Notes: generated by a model not told the origin, from the letters alone. Positions 1 to 9,866 are shown, counted from the first letter of the stretch. The stretch is DNA of 13,884 nucleotides from Candidatus Latescibacterota bacterium (GCA_016209865.1 JACQVL010000052.1:1-13884), one strand, 5' to 3'. Program-made: numbers and translations.

Positions 1-372
1 GGGGACATGCTGTCGTCCGTGCGCTGCGGCCTCCGGGCGACGCCGCCGGACAGGCCGGTGCTGATCGCCTTAGGCGACCAGCCGCTCATCACGCCAGAGT
101 TGGTTGACCGTCTCATCGAGACGTTCGAGCAGGGGCATCGAGGGATGGTTATTCCGGTGTACCAGGGAAAACGCGGCCATCCGGTCATCCTCGACGCCCG
201 GTACCGGGATGAAATTCTGACGTTGCACGGGGAAGGCGGACTGAAGCAGCTCCGCGACCGTCATCCGGACGAGGTGTCGGAAGTGCCGGTCGAGACGGAC
301 GCGGTGTTGATCGACCTGGATGATCCCCAGGCGTACCAGGCGGCGTTGAAACGGCTTTCCACCGGGAGTTGA
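1..372 (+). CDS. MobA/MocA-like nucleotidyltransferase, 3' part
   Basis: This is the C-terminal part (about 123 residues) of a MobA-like NTP transferase. The reading frame is open from the first base, so the gene starts outside the window and the N-terminal nucleotide-binding signature (LAGGxSxRxG type) cannot be seen. Visible family marks are the LGDQPL segment, where the Asp binds the metal-nucleotide, the GKRGHPV segment, and the closing DLDDPQAY segment that resembles the DIDTPEDY end of MocA/CoxL-associated proteins. Known members transfer CMP or GMP to molybdopterin and often serve xanthine or CO dehydrogenase-type enzymes, so molybdenum-cofactor cytidylyltransferase is the likeliest role. 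No molybdoenzyme gene is visible here, so the substrate is inference. The next gene starts 3 nt after its stop and has its ribosome site inside this gene, so the two are probably cotranscribed. Confidence 0.85.
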   Translation, partial: GDMLSSVRCGLRATPPDRPVLIALGDQPLITPELVDRLIETFEQGHRGMVIPVYQGKRGHPVILDARYRDEILTLHGEGGLKQLRDRHPDEVSEVPVETDAVLIDLDDPQAYQAALKRLSTGS

Positions 373-375
373 ACG

Positions 376-1353
376 ATGAGCACTAACGTCTACGTCACAC
401 GGCTGCTCCCCCCGGACTCGATGCGTCTGCTCGACGCGGCCTGCGAGGTCGTCGAGGTGAACCCGCACGACCGGACGCTGACGCGGCCGGAATTGCTCGA
501 CGCGGTGCGCGGGCGGGACGGTCTCCTGTGCCTGCTCACGGACACGATCGATGAGGAGGTGCTCGCCGCGGCGGCGGGGATCAAGGGAATTGCGAACTAC
601 GCGGTCGGGTACAACAACATCGATGTCGCGACGGCCACGCGACGCGGGATTCCGGTCTCCAACACCCCCGGCGTCCTGACAGAGACGACGGCGGACATGG
701 CCTGGGTGCTGATGTTCGCGGTCGCGCGGCGGGTGGTGGAAGGGGACCGGTTCGTCCGGGCTGGAAAGTTCACCGGGTGGGGCCCGATGCTCCTCCTCGG
801 CTCGGATGTCCACGGGAAGACGCTGGGCATCGTCGGGGCCGGACGCATCGGCACGGCGGTCGCCGCCCGGGCGGCCGGGTTTTCGATGCGGGTGGTCTAC
901 ACGGATGAGGTGCGAAGCGAGGCGCTGGAAGCCCTCGGAGCCCGGCGTCTCGCCCTGGACGACGTGTTGCGCGAAGCCGATTTCATCTCCCTCCATGTGC
1001 CGTTGATGCCGGAGACCCACCATCTGATCGGGGAGCGAGCGCTGGACCTGATGAAGCCGACCGCGTACCTGATCAACACCTCCCGTGGGCCGGTGGTGGA
1101 TGAAAAGGCACTCGTCAAGGCGCTCCAGGACAAACGAATCGCCGGAGCCGGGCTGGATGTGTTCGAGCAGGAACCGGCCCTGGCGCCGGGGCTGGTCGAC
1201 CTGGACAACGTCGTCATCGTGCCTCACATCGCCAGCGCGACGGTCGAAACCCGGACGAAGATGGGCAACATGGCGGTCACGAACTTGCTGGCGATGCTCC
1301 GGGGGGAGGATCCTCCTAACTGTGTGAACCCGGAGTGGCGGCAGCAGCGGTGA
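376..1353 (+). CDS. D-2-hydroxyacid dehydrogenase (glyoxylate/hydroxypyruvate reductase type)
   Basis: A 325-residue NAD(P)-dependent D-isomer-specific 2-hydroxyacid dehydrogenase, a cytosolic enzyme that interconverts 2-oxoacids and D-2-hydroxyacids. The Rossmann motif GAGRIG lies at residues 154-159. The catalytic set is complete: Arg237 in NTSRG, Glu266 in FEQEP and His284 in PHIAS. The substrate-side segment NYAVGYNNID (74-83) and the NTPGVLTETTAD segment (97-108) are typical of the glyoxylate reductase/D-glycerate dehydrogenase branch. Length is normal for the family. The ATG is preceded by GGGAG 7 nt upstream, inside the end of the preceding gene. The FAH-family gene that follows suggests small oxoacid metabolism. 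Exact substrate is not provable from sequence: glyoxylate, hydroxypyruvate or a related acid all remain possible. Confidence 0.9.
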   Translation: MSTNVYVTRLLPPDSMRLLDAACEVVEVNPHDRTLTRPELLDAVRGRDGLLCLLTDTIDEEVLAAAAGIKGIANYAVGYNNIDVATATRRGIPVSNTPGVLTETTADMAWVLMFAVARRVVEGDRFVRAGKFTGWGPMLLLGSDVHGKTLGIVGAGRIGTAVAARAAGFSMRVVYTDEVRSEALEALGARRLALDDVLREADFISLHVPLMPETHHLIGERALDLMKPTAYLINTSRGPVVDEKALVKALQDKRIAGAGLDVFEQEPALAPGLVDLDNVVIVPHIASATVETRTKMGNMAVTNLLAMLRGEDPPNCVNPEWRQQR

Positions 1354-1382
1354 TTTTGGATTTTAGATTTTGGATTTTGGAT
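1352..1382. repeat. 7-bp tandem repeat (GATTTTG-type)
   Basis: Directly after the dehydrogenase stop, the unit GATTTTG/GATTTTA occurs four times in a row with a strict 7-bp period. The stretch is far richer in A+T than the flanking genes. It has no coding value. The same 7-bp period, with a different unit, recurs in the gap at 2334-2450. Confidence 0.8.
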
Positions 1383-1427
1383 CAATGAGGAGATGGGCGG
1401 ACTATTCCATATTACACCCGGTGTCAG

Positions 1428-1443
1428 TCCCGCGAAAGCGGGA
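1428..1443. repeat. GAAA-capped hairpin, probable interspersed repeat
   Basis: TCCCGC and GCGGGA form a perfect 6-bp stem closed by the tetraloop GAAA (1434-1437), which is a GNRA loop. It lies 29 nt before the FAH-family start codon. The wider string around CCCGCGAAAGCGGG resembles a short palindromic repeat that I recall from many bacterial genomes. Being a dispersed repeat is therefore inference from memory. It could also affect mRNA stability or stop upstream transcription, but no T-run follows the stem. Confidence 0.6.
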
Positions 1444-1472
1444 ATCCATTTCTTTCCATAAGGGAGCTCAGG

Positions 1473-2333
1473 ATGAAACTCGTCTCATTCGGAGAATACG
1501 GACATGAACGGGTTGGCGTGGTCGTGGAGGATGACATCATCGACCTGAACGCGGCGGAGCCGGAACTGCCGTCGACGATGATCGAACTCCTGGCCGGGGA
1601 TTACTTAGGGGCGGCGGAACAGGGCGCGCGCGGCGCGGCCGCCCTCGGTCCGGACGTGCGATTCAAGCTGGGAAGCGTTCGCTTAGGCGCGCCCGTTCCC
1701 CGTCCATCGAAGGTCGTCTGTCTGGGCCTCAACTACCGCGACCACGCGGAAGAGCAGAACACGCCCCTGCCGGAACGACCGCTCCTCTTCTCGAAGGCGT
1801 CCTCTTGTGTGATCGGTCCCTCCGACGACATCGTCCTGCCGGCGGACAGCCAGCAGGTCGACTACGAAGTGGAGTTTGCGATCGTCATCGGCCACACGGC
1901 AACGAAGGTGTCGGTGGAGGCGGCGTACGAGTACATCGCCGGGTACACGGTGATGAACGACGTGAGCGCGCGGAATGTCCAGTTCGAGCAGAAACAATGG
2001 CACCAGGGCAAGAGCTACGACACGTTCGGCCCGATGGGGCCGTACCTGGTCACGCGGGATGAGATTCCCCATCCCCACACCCTCAACGTCCGGCTCGTCC
2101 TGAACGGCCAGACGATGCAGAACAGCACCACGTCAAACCTGATCTTCAACGTCCCCTACCTTGTCTCCCACATCTCGAAGATCATGACTCTCTACCCCGG
2201 CGATGTGATCTCGACCGGCACCCCGGCCGGCGTCGGCGTATTCCGGAAACCGCCCGTCTTCCTCAAGCCTGGGGACGTGGTGGAGACGATCATCGACGGC
2301 ATCGGAACGATGGGGAATAGAGTAAGAAGATAA
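1473..2333 (+). CDS. Fumarylacetoacetate hydrolase (FAH) family protein
   Basis: A 286-residue FAH-family enzyme. Family members hydrolyse acylpyruvates, decarboxylate oxaloacetate or isomerise 2-hydroxyhepta-2,4-diene-1,7-dioate, using a divalent metal in the cytosol. The catalytic entry motif LNYRDHAEE has His91. Metal ligands are Glu132 and Glu134 in DYEVE and Asp163 in MNDVSARN. Lys180 lies in QGKSYDTFGP, and the closing loop is STGTPAGVG. The N-terminal 70 residues form the usual small FAH N-domain. AGGGAG sits 6 nt before the ATG. The gap to the dehydrogenase contains repeats, so cotranscription is possible but not certain. Substrate is open: acylpyruvase/oxaloacetate decarboxylase (FAHD1-like) and homoprotocatechuate-type isomerase are the main options. 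Confidence 0.9.
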   Translation: MKLVSFGEYGHERVGVVVEDDIIDLNAAEPELPSTMIELLAGDYLGAAEQGARGAAALGPDVRFKLGSVRLGAPVPRPSKVVCLGLNYRDHAEEQNTPLPERPLLFSKASSCVIGPSDDIVLPADSQQVDYEVEFAIVIGHTATKVSVEAAYEYIAGYTVMNDVSARNVQFEQKQWHQGKSYDTFGPMGPYLVTRDEIPHPHTLNVRLVLNGQTMQNSTTSNLIFNVPYLVSHISKIMTLYPGDVISTGTPAGVGVFRKPPVFLKPGDVVETIIDGIGTMGNRVRR

Positions 2334-2450
2334 GGACAAAGGACGAAGGACGAAAAAGAAAAGAGCGAACATAAAATACTGTTCTTTTCGTCCTTTGTAC
2401 TTCAGCCTTCGTCCTTGCTTTTTTCGTCCTTTGTCCTTCGTACTTCGTCC
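2334..2450. repeat. Inverted array of 7-bp units (GGACGAA / TTCGTCC)
   Basis: The gap between the FAH and pentapeptide genes begins at the base after the stop codon with GGACAAA, GGACGAA, GGACGAA (2334-2354). After an A-rich centre come the same units in the opposite orientation: TTCGTCC, TTTGTAC, TTCAGCC, TTCGTCC (2387-2414), then TTCGTCC, TTTGTCC, TTCGTAC, TTCGTCC (2423-2450). The two arms can pair over about 21 bp in more than one register, so RNA from here can fold into a long hairpin. The array may act as a terminator or mRNA end, but its origin is unknown. Confidence 0.8.
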
Positions 2451-3024
2451 TTACAAAAGAGGTGAATCATGGCTCAGTTGACACGAGACGACGTGTTGCG
2501 TCGAGCGGAGAAGACGAAAGACCTGACCGGACTCGACCTCAGCGGGATTGATTTTGAGGGCGCGAGCCTGGTCCGGGTGAACTTCCGGTCGGCCATCCTC
2601 GATGGGGCGGTCTTCCGTGGAGCGGACCTGACGGAAGCCGAGTTCCGGGATGCCCGGCTCGTCAACGCTGACCTGCGCCGGGCGAAGCTCCGGCACGCGG
2701 TGTTGATCGGAGCGAACATCGAGGGGGCGAACTTCGAGGACGCGGATATGTTAGGCGCGTTCCTGAACGGCACACACGCGGCTGGGGCGAACTTCAAGCG
2801 CGCCGACCTCCGGGCGGCCCGGATCGGCGTCCCGACGTTCCAGCCGGCCGACCCGTTCGGGTCGGTGACGACGTTCGAGGGGGCGAACCTGGAGTGGTCG
2901 CTCTTCGGTGGAGTGGATTTGACGGGCGTGGATTTTCGCGGGGCGAACCTGTCCCATGCTCATCTGTATGAGGCGGAGATTCGCGGGGCGCTGCTCGACG
3001 GCGCCACTCTGACGGGGGTTCGAC

Positions 3025-5115
<2,091 letters not shown>

Positions 5116-5128
5116 CGGGCACTCCTCT

Positions 5129-5800
5129 CTATCGCTCGCGCGCCAGGACAACACGCGCTCTCGTTTGTGCGCCCATGCGCCGGACCGTCCCCGCCCGGAG
5201 TAACGCCACGTCGCCGGGCGATAATTCGACCTCCAGCCCGTCGACGGAGAGATGGACGGTTCCCTCCAGCACGCACCAGTGTTCATGACACGGGAGAGGT
5301 GTTTCGGCCAGTTCCGACCCGGCGGCGAAGACGACGTGCCGCAGTTCGCTCAACGGACACCGGGGGCCGGGGTCCGGGAACGGGCCGGCGTTGCGCTCGC
5401 CAGGGATGACGAACCCGGCGACGGTCGGCACCGGCGGGCCGTCCTCCTCCACCAGGATATGCGTCGGACGTTTCTGCCGTTCGAGTCGAGTGACGAGGGC
5501 GTTGTTCTCGTAATCCGTGAACATCTGAAACCGGTGGACGACCCCCATCGGGGTGTAGACAGCGGTGTTGGGGGTCACGTCAAACCGCTCCCCGTTCAGC
5601 CAGACCTCGCCCCGTCCGGCGGTGAACAACCAGATCTCGTCGTTGTCGTGGTAATGCGGCTCCACGCCCGTGCCCCGCGTCTGCTGAAACCCTCCACGAA
5701 ACACGCTGATGACCGTCCATTCCGGGTACACCCCCTGCTCCCAGTAGATGGCGTTCGAGTTCTGCGAACGGATCATGCAGCGGTCAGTCGTGATGACCAT
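5129..5800 (-). CDS. Bicupin (two cupin domains)
   Basis: A 223-residue protein with two cupin folds. The first (about 28-100) has a complete metal-site pattern: His49, His51 and Glu55 in EPHYHDNDE, and His89 in PMGVVHRF. The second (about 155-215) has CHEHW (His172, His174) and the Glu179-Gly180 turn, but the last His is replaced: AGTVRRMG reads Arg where PGTxH is usual. The second domain therefore probably binds metal weakly or not at all. Cupins include dioxygenases, isomerases and sugar-binding regulators; the ligand here is unknown. GGGAGG for this gene lies in the final codons of the kinase gene upstream, which suggests translational coupling. It is followed 13 nt later by the DUF255 gene. 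Confidence 0.85.
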   Translation of the reverse strand: MVITTDRCMIRSQNSNAIYWEQGVYPEWTVISVFRGGFQQTRGTGVEPHYHDNDEIWLFTAGRGEVWLNGERFDVTPNTAVYTPMGVVHRFQMFTDYENNALVTRLERQKRPTHILVEEDGPPVPTVAGFVIPGERNAGPFPDPGPRCPLSELRHVVFAAGSELAETPLPCHEHWCVLEGTVHLSVDGLEVELSPGDVALLRAGTVRRMGAQTRARVVLARER

Positions 5801-5806
5801 CGTGCT

Positions 5807-7414
5807 TCATCCTCCCGCGCCGTCCGGCAGACCCAGTGTCGGCTGAGGAGCATCTAAGATGTTGCGCACCGTCCGCAGCAGGGTATCCGGGGTGAAGGGT
5901 TTCTGGAGCAACGCCGCCCCTGTCCTCAGCACCCCGCGCTGGAGAATGGCGCTGCGAGTGTACCCGGACATGTAGAGGATCCGCACCTCTGGATGGATGT
6001 GGACGAGACGTTCAGCCAGCTCCAGACCGGTCATGTACGGCATGACGATATCGGTGACGAGGAGGTGGATCGGTCCCTCGTGCTGCTCTCCGAGATGGAG
6101 CGCCTCCTGACCGTGATTGGCGACCAGCATCTGATAGCCTCCCATACTGAGGCTGTGGGCCATGAGAAGCCGGACGGTGGCGTCGTCTTCGACCAGCAGG
6201 ATCGTCTCAGTGCCCCGTGGCGGGGTCGTCGGTGTCGTGATCTGTGTCGGTAACACCGCCTCCGGGACTCGCGGGAGCGAGATGGTGAACGTCGTCCCCT
6301 GGCCCTGGACGCTGTCCACCTCGATCAACCCGCCGCTCTGCGTGACGATCCCGTAGACGATAGACAATCCCAGGCCCGTGCCTTTTCCCGCTTCCTTGGT
6401 CGTGAAGAACGGCTCGAAGATATGCGCCTGAGTCTCCTCATCCATCCCGTACCCGGTATCGCGGACGATGAGCCGCACGTACGCCCCGGCCTGGGCGCCC
6501 ACGTGCCGCCGGGCCTCCTCCTCGCTCAGTGCTCTGTTCTCAGTCTGGATCGTGAGCGTCCCGCCCCGTGGCATCGCATCGCGGGCGTTGACGGCTAAGT
6601 TCAGCAGCACCTGCTCGACCTGTCCGGGATCGGCCTTGACCCGTCCCACGTCCGGGGCGAGCACGGTCTCCAACTGGATGTCCTCCCCGATCAACCGGTA
6701 CAGCATCTTGTTCAGGTCGGTGACGACCGTGTTGAGGTTGAGGACCTGGAGCTGCATCACCTGCCGGCGGCTGAACGCTAAGAGTTGGCGGGTCAGGGCC
6801 GCGGCCCGCTCTCCCGCTTTCTTGATCGCTTCGAGCTCCTTGCGGATGGGATCGCCAGGACTGAGGTTGCGCAGGATCATCTCGCTGTAGCCCATCATGA
6901 TCATCAGCAGGTTGTTGAAATCGTGAGCGATCCCGCTCGCCAGCCGGCCCATCGCTTCCATCTTCTGGGCGTGCCGGAGCTGCGCCTCGCTCTCCTGGAG
7001 CGCCGCCTCCATCCGCTTGTGCTCGGTGATATCCGTCAGGAGTCCCGTGAAGCCCACTAAATGACCCTCTTCGACCTGGGGGCGACTCGACGTCCGCACA
7101 TGCCGGATCGTCCCGTCCTGGTCGACCACGCGGAACTCATGAGGTTCGACGTGACCGGCGCGGGTCCGCTCCAGGCTGGCCTGGAGGCCGGAGCGGTCTG
7201 CAGGATAGACGAAACGGGAGAACGGCTGGCCGACCAGGTCGTGCGTTGTGTAGTGAAACAGGCGTTCGATGACCGGACTGATATACGTGATCAGTCCCTG
7301 GCCGTCGAGCGTGAAGAGCACATCGTTGATGTTCTCGACCAGTGCCCGGTACCGTTCCTCCGACTGTTGCAGCGCCGCCTCAGCCGGCTGGGGTTTCCTG
7401 CGATCGTGGCTCAC
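5807..7414 (-). CDS. PAS hybrid sensor histidine kinase with C-terminal receiver
   Basis: A 535-residue cytosolic hybrid kinase with no membrane segment or signal peptide. Order of domains: PAS/PAC (about 18-132), HisKA dimerisation with phospho-acceptor His164 in GIAHDFNNLL, HATPase_c (about 255-382) with N-box Asn276, DTGYGMD (G1), FFTTKEAGKGTGLGL (F and G2), then a receiver domain (about 402-520) with acidic pair Asp410-Asp411, phospho-Asp455 in VTDIVMP and Lys505 in LQKPF. The HDFNNLL type is common in soluble PAS kinases. The receiver lacks an output domain, so the phosphate is either passed on or used as feedback. The GTG start has AGGAG upstream, 18 nt after the enolase-superfamily gene stop. 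A kinase inside a metabolic operon suggests that the cluster responds to its own signal. Its partner regulator is not evident here. Confidence 0.93.
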   Translation of the reverse strand: MSHDRRKPQPAEAALQQSEERYRALVENINDVLFTLDGQGLITYISPVIERLFHYTTHDLVGQPFSRFVYPADRSGLQASLERTRAGHVEPHEFRVVDQDGTIRHVRTSSRPQVEEGHLVGFTGLLTDITEHKRMEAALQESEAQLRHAQKMEAMGRLASGIAHDFNNLLMIMMGYSEMILRNLSPGDPIRKELEAIKKAGERAAALTRQLLAFSRRQVMQLQVLNLNTVVTDLNKMLYRLIGEDIQLETVLAPDVGRVKADPGQVEQVLLNLAVNARDAMPRGGTLTIQTENRALSEEEARRHVGAQAGAYVRLIVRDTGYGMDEETQAHIFEPFFTTKEAGKGTGLGLSIVYGIVTQSGGLIEVDSVQGQGTTFTISLPRVPEAVLPTQITTPTTPPRGTETILLVEDDATVRLLMAHSLSMGGYQMLVANHGQEALHLGEQHEGPIHLLVTDIVMPYMTGLELAERLVHIHPEVRILYMSGYTRSAILQRGVLRTGAALLQKPFTPDTLLRTVRNILDAPQPTLGLPDGAGG

Positions 7415-7432
7415 GATGGTCTGCTCCTGGCT

Positions 7433-8647
7433 CTACTCGATGAACGGTCCTTCCTTCTCGACACGCTCGTAGACCTGCGCGAACTCCGGCGACCCGTCGT
7501 CATCCCATACATCGAGGCCGATCCCGCGGATGTTTCCTTCGAGGAAGCCGGTCAGACGGCTGACGCTGGGGAAGGAGTGCGTGTAGAGGGTGTGGCCGCC
7601 GGGCAGCTTCAAGACGCCCAGATGCCGGGGAATCTCCGTGGGCGGGTTGTCGGCGATCCGGGCCAGGGCGTCTTCGTCGACCTCGACGCCCAGGCCTGGC
7701 CCCTCGGGCACGGGGGAACTCCCCTCACAGACCTCGATCCGCCCGCCGGTGACGTCTTCCTCGTACTGGTCGTCCAGGTTGGTGGAGTGCGACACGTTGG
7801 GCAGCACCGCGCCTAAGTGCAGGGCCATCGCCTTGCACAACGTGCCGCCCGTCAGTTGAATCACCGTGGAGACGTTCGCCTCGGCGCACGCGAACCCTAA
7901 ACGGATACTCCGACCGATGCCGATCTCCCCGACCATGTAGAGGTCGGCGCAGCCGTGGATGATCTCCGGGCCGCCGCCCAACGGAGGGACGTGCATCAGG
8001 AGGGGCAGGTGTGTCTTCTGGCGCAACAGCCGCCAGCCGTCGATATCACGCAACAGCAGCGGGTCTTCGATGAACCCCACGACCGGGGACTTCTCCAGTT
8101 CCTGGATGATCCGCAGCACCGCCGTCAAGGGGCGGTTGTGGTTGAAATCGTAGTGCATCTTGAACCCGGCGGGCGCGACGGCCTCGACCGCGCGAGTCTG
8201 CTCGAAGACGTCATAGTGCTCGCAGGTGTGGATCTTGAAGATCCTGTAGCCCTCGGCGGCGGCGCGCTGGACTTCGCTGGCCAGGTCACTGGGCGAGGCC
8301 GGACGGGTCCAGGCGGCCACGGGGACGCGGTCGCGCACCTTCTGGCCGATGAGCTTGTAGGCGGGGACCTCCAGATGCTTGCCCATCACGTCGTAGAGCG
8401 CGCCCATCAGGCCGGAGGGTAGGTCGGCGCCGAGAAAGTCGAACGGGGTGCGGTCGATGAGGGGTTCGAGGCTCGACGCCGGCATCGTGACGTGGCCGCG
8501 CGAGTCGCCGTACCCGACGATCCCGTTGTCGGTCGTGACCCTGAAGATCGTCTGGGTGTCGATACCACTGAAGCGGGCCTTCTGATCGGCGTTCCGCGCC
8601 GCAAGACGCGGGTTGATGGGCATGACCTCGATATCGATGATCTTCAC
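7433..8647 (-). CDS. Enolase-superfamily (mandelate racemase/muconate lactonizing enzyme) protein
   Basis: A protein of about 404 residues in the mandelate racemase/muconate lactonizing family. These enzymes abstract a proton next to a carboxylate on a Mg-bound substrate. An N-terminal capping domain (about 1-125) is followed by a TIM barrel. FKIHT resembles the end of the second barrel strand, HYDFN offers the first metal Asp, and FIEDP the second metal Glu. About 25 residues later, where MGE normally gives the third carboxylate ligand, this protein has MHV, so the site may be altered. Reaction is unknown: dehydratase, racemase or cycloisomerase cannot be told apart. I prefer the GTG at 8647 because AAAGGAG sits 6 nt upstream. 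An ATG 15 nt further up (8662) overlaps the radical SAM stop as ATGA but has no ribosome site. Confidence 0.85.
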   Translation of the reverse strand: MKIIDIEVMPINPRLAARNADQKARFSGIDTQTIFRVTTDNGIVGYGDSRGHVTMPASSLEPLIDRTPFDFLGADLPSGLMGALYDVMGKHLEVPAYKLIGQKVRDRVPVAAWTRPASPSDLASEVQRAAAEGYRIFKIHTCEHYDVFEQTRAVEAVAPAGFKMHYDFNHNRPLTAVLRIIQELEKSPVVGFIEDPLLLRDIDGWRLLRQKTHLPLLMHVPPLGGGPEIIHGCADLYMVGEIGIGRSIRLGFACAEANVSTVIQLTGGTLCKAMALHLGAVLPNVSHSTNLDDQYEEDVTGGRIEVCEGSSPVPEGPGLGVEVDEDALARIADNPPTEIPRHLGVLKLPGGHTLYTHSFPSVSRLTGFLEGNIRGIGLDVWDDDGSPEFAQVYERVEKEGPFIE

Positions 8648-8658
8648 GCGTGCTCCTT

Positions 8659-9645
8659 TCATGGAGAGAACGAATTGCCAGGCATCTTCGAGACGATCTT
8701 CCCGACTCGCTCTGACAGGTCGTACAGCGACTTCACTGGGACAATGCCCAGCAGACGATGATCACTCACCGCCTTGATCACGGCGGACGCCGCGCAGCCG
8801 CATCGGGAGCAATCGGGACTGCCGCCGAGTTGGCAGGGGGTAATCCTGCTGTGTAAATCGGCCGTAACGCTCACCGTCGTCCGGGCGAACAGACATTCGT
8901 CGGGCGATTGAGGGGGATGAGACAGTCCGTCGAGGACGGGATCGGGCAATCGCAATTTCGGGAAGGCCGGACGCAACCGGGCCAGTTCTTCCAGCACGGC
9001 GGCCCGTTCGGACGGCGAGAGTGTTTCCTCGTCATCCGCGCCCACCTGAGGAGTAAACAGACTGATCCAGATCTTCCTCACCTCAGGCTGGCTCGACCAG
9101 AACGAGAGGAATTCCTCAAAGGCGTTCGGATGGCTCGCCATCTGGCGTGTCACCGTGCAGTGCACGCGGATCGCATGTCCCTCGATGTTCTTGAGGATTC
9201 GCTCATAGGTGGCGGGCGCTCGTCTCCGGTCATGCTCAGGCTGCAGGCCGTCGATGGACACCGCGATGTGCAGGTCCTTGATGCGATTCCAGTCCCGTGG
9301 AATTTCACGGACTGCGCTGGTGACGAGAAGCACCTCGATGCCCATCTCACTCAGGCATGGCAACAGCACGTCCAGCTCTCGGAACCGTACCAGGGGTTCG
9401 CCGCCCACGATCGAGATGTGGACCGGACGCTGCCGGTGCACCAGACTCAGCATCCGGTCGATCAATTCCTGCCCTTTGTAGTCGGCCAGGGTTCGCAGCG
9501 GCCCAATCTGGCCGAGGTGTTCGGGCTCGTAGGCATAACACCCCGGGCAGCGGAGCGGACACTCCCGCGTAATCTCAATCGACAAGAACGGAGGCGACCC
9601 GCGCAGAATGTGCCCCCAGACTCGGAAGAGATCGCGTTTGTTCAT
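8659..9645 (-). CDS. Radical SAM protein with Cys-rich C-terminal region
   Basis: A 328-residue radical SAM enzyme. The [4Fe-4S]-AdoMet motif CPLRCPGC (Cys29, Cys33, Cys36) sits at the end of the first barrel strand in FLSIEITREC. VGGEPLVR supplies the SAM-contacting GGE, and VSIDG marks a later strand. The C-terminal third has a second Cys set: Cys251, Cys271, Cys279, Cys282 and Cys284, in PCQL and CSRCGC. This resembles a short SPASM/twitch region that binds an auxiliary cluster, as in peptide-modifying or dehydrogenase-type relatives. The substrate is unknown. No short precursor peptide gene was found next to it. AGAGG precedes the ATG. It is the first gene of the five-gene minus-strand cluster and faces the mer-like operon across a 237-bp divergent gap. 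Confidence 0.88.
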   Translation of the reverse strand: MNKRDLFRVWGHILRGSPPFLSIEITRECPLRCPGCYAYEPEHLGQIGPLRTLADYKGQELIDRMLSLVHRQRPVHISIVGGEPLVRFRELDVLLPCLSEMGIEVLLVTSAVREIPRDWNRIKDLHIAVSIDGLQPEHDRRRAPATYERILKNIEGHAIRVHCTVTRQMASHPNAFEEFLSFWSSQPEVRKIWISLFTPQVGADDEETLSPSERAAVLEELARLRPAFPKLRLPDPVLDGLSHPPQSPDECLFARTTVSVTADLHSRITPCQLGGSPDCSRCGCAASAVIKAVSDHRLLGIVPVKSLYDLSERVGKIVSKMPGNSFSP

Positions 9646-9691
9646 AAGAGCCTCTGTCCAGCTCCCGGTGCGCCAGGACTTGTATGGTGTA

Positions 9692-9725
9692 TTTATGAAT
9701 AAACGTTAATAGACTGATATGTCAA
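9692..9725 (-). promoter_or_regulatory. Candidate promoter and palindrome before the radical SAM cluster
   Basis: On the minus strand, a perfect TTGACA (-35, plus-strand 9720-9725) is followed 17-18 nt later by a weak -10 (TTATTC or TATTCA). The -10 region overlaps the palindrome TTTAT-GA-ATAAA (9692-9703). A protein bound there would block the promoter. The -10 is poor, so the promoter could be weak or activated. Confidence 0.4.
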
Positions 9726-9798
9726 TAATTTTAAGAGCGTGTCAGGCTCGACCTCGGACTTCTCATTTTTGCCCCTTTCAAGAAAAAATCTCGTGCGT

Positions 9799-9866
9799 GG
9801 GAACCATACAGGGTATCCCATCGTTTAATTAACAGATTGCTTAAATAGTGAAATTATGGGATATCC
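9799..9866. promoter_or_regulatory. Candidate operator set upstream of the arsR-family gene
   Basis: Three related motifs surround the presumed promoter: TGGGAACC (9799-9806), GGGTATCCCAT (9811-9821) and ATGGGATATCC (9856-9866). The last two are inverted copies with one mismatch, separated by 34 nt of AT-rich DNA. The first two form a tighter inverted pair. ArsR-family repressors commonly bind such dyads over their own promoters. Assignment to this regulator is inference. TAAATA at 9842-9847 could be a -10, but I see no good -35. Confidence 0.4.

Noticed and set aside
70-1227. 385-codon open frame on the minus strand opposite the nucleotidyltransferase and dehydrogenase genes
   Set aside because: It is a shadow of GC-rich codon use: no recognisable domain, Arg/His/Pro-rich composition, and it is covered by two clear plus-strand genes.
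7061-7816. 251-codon plus-strand frame across the kinase and enolase-superfamily genes
   Set aside because: Antisense shadow spanning the junction of two real genes, with no domain.
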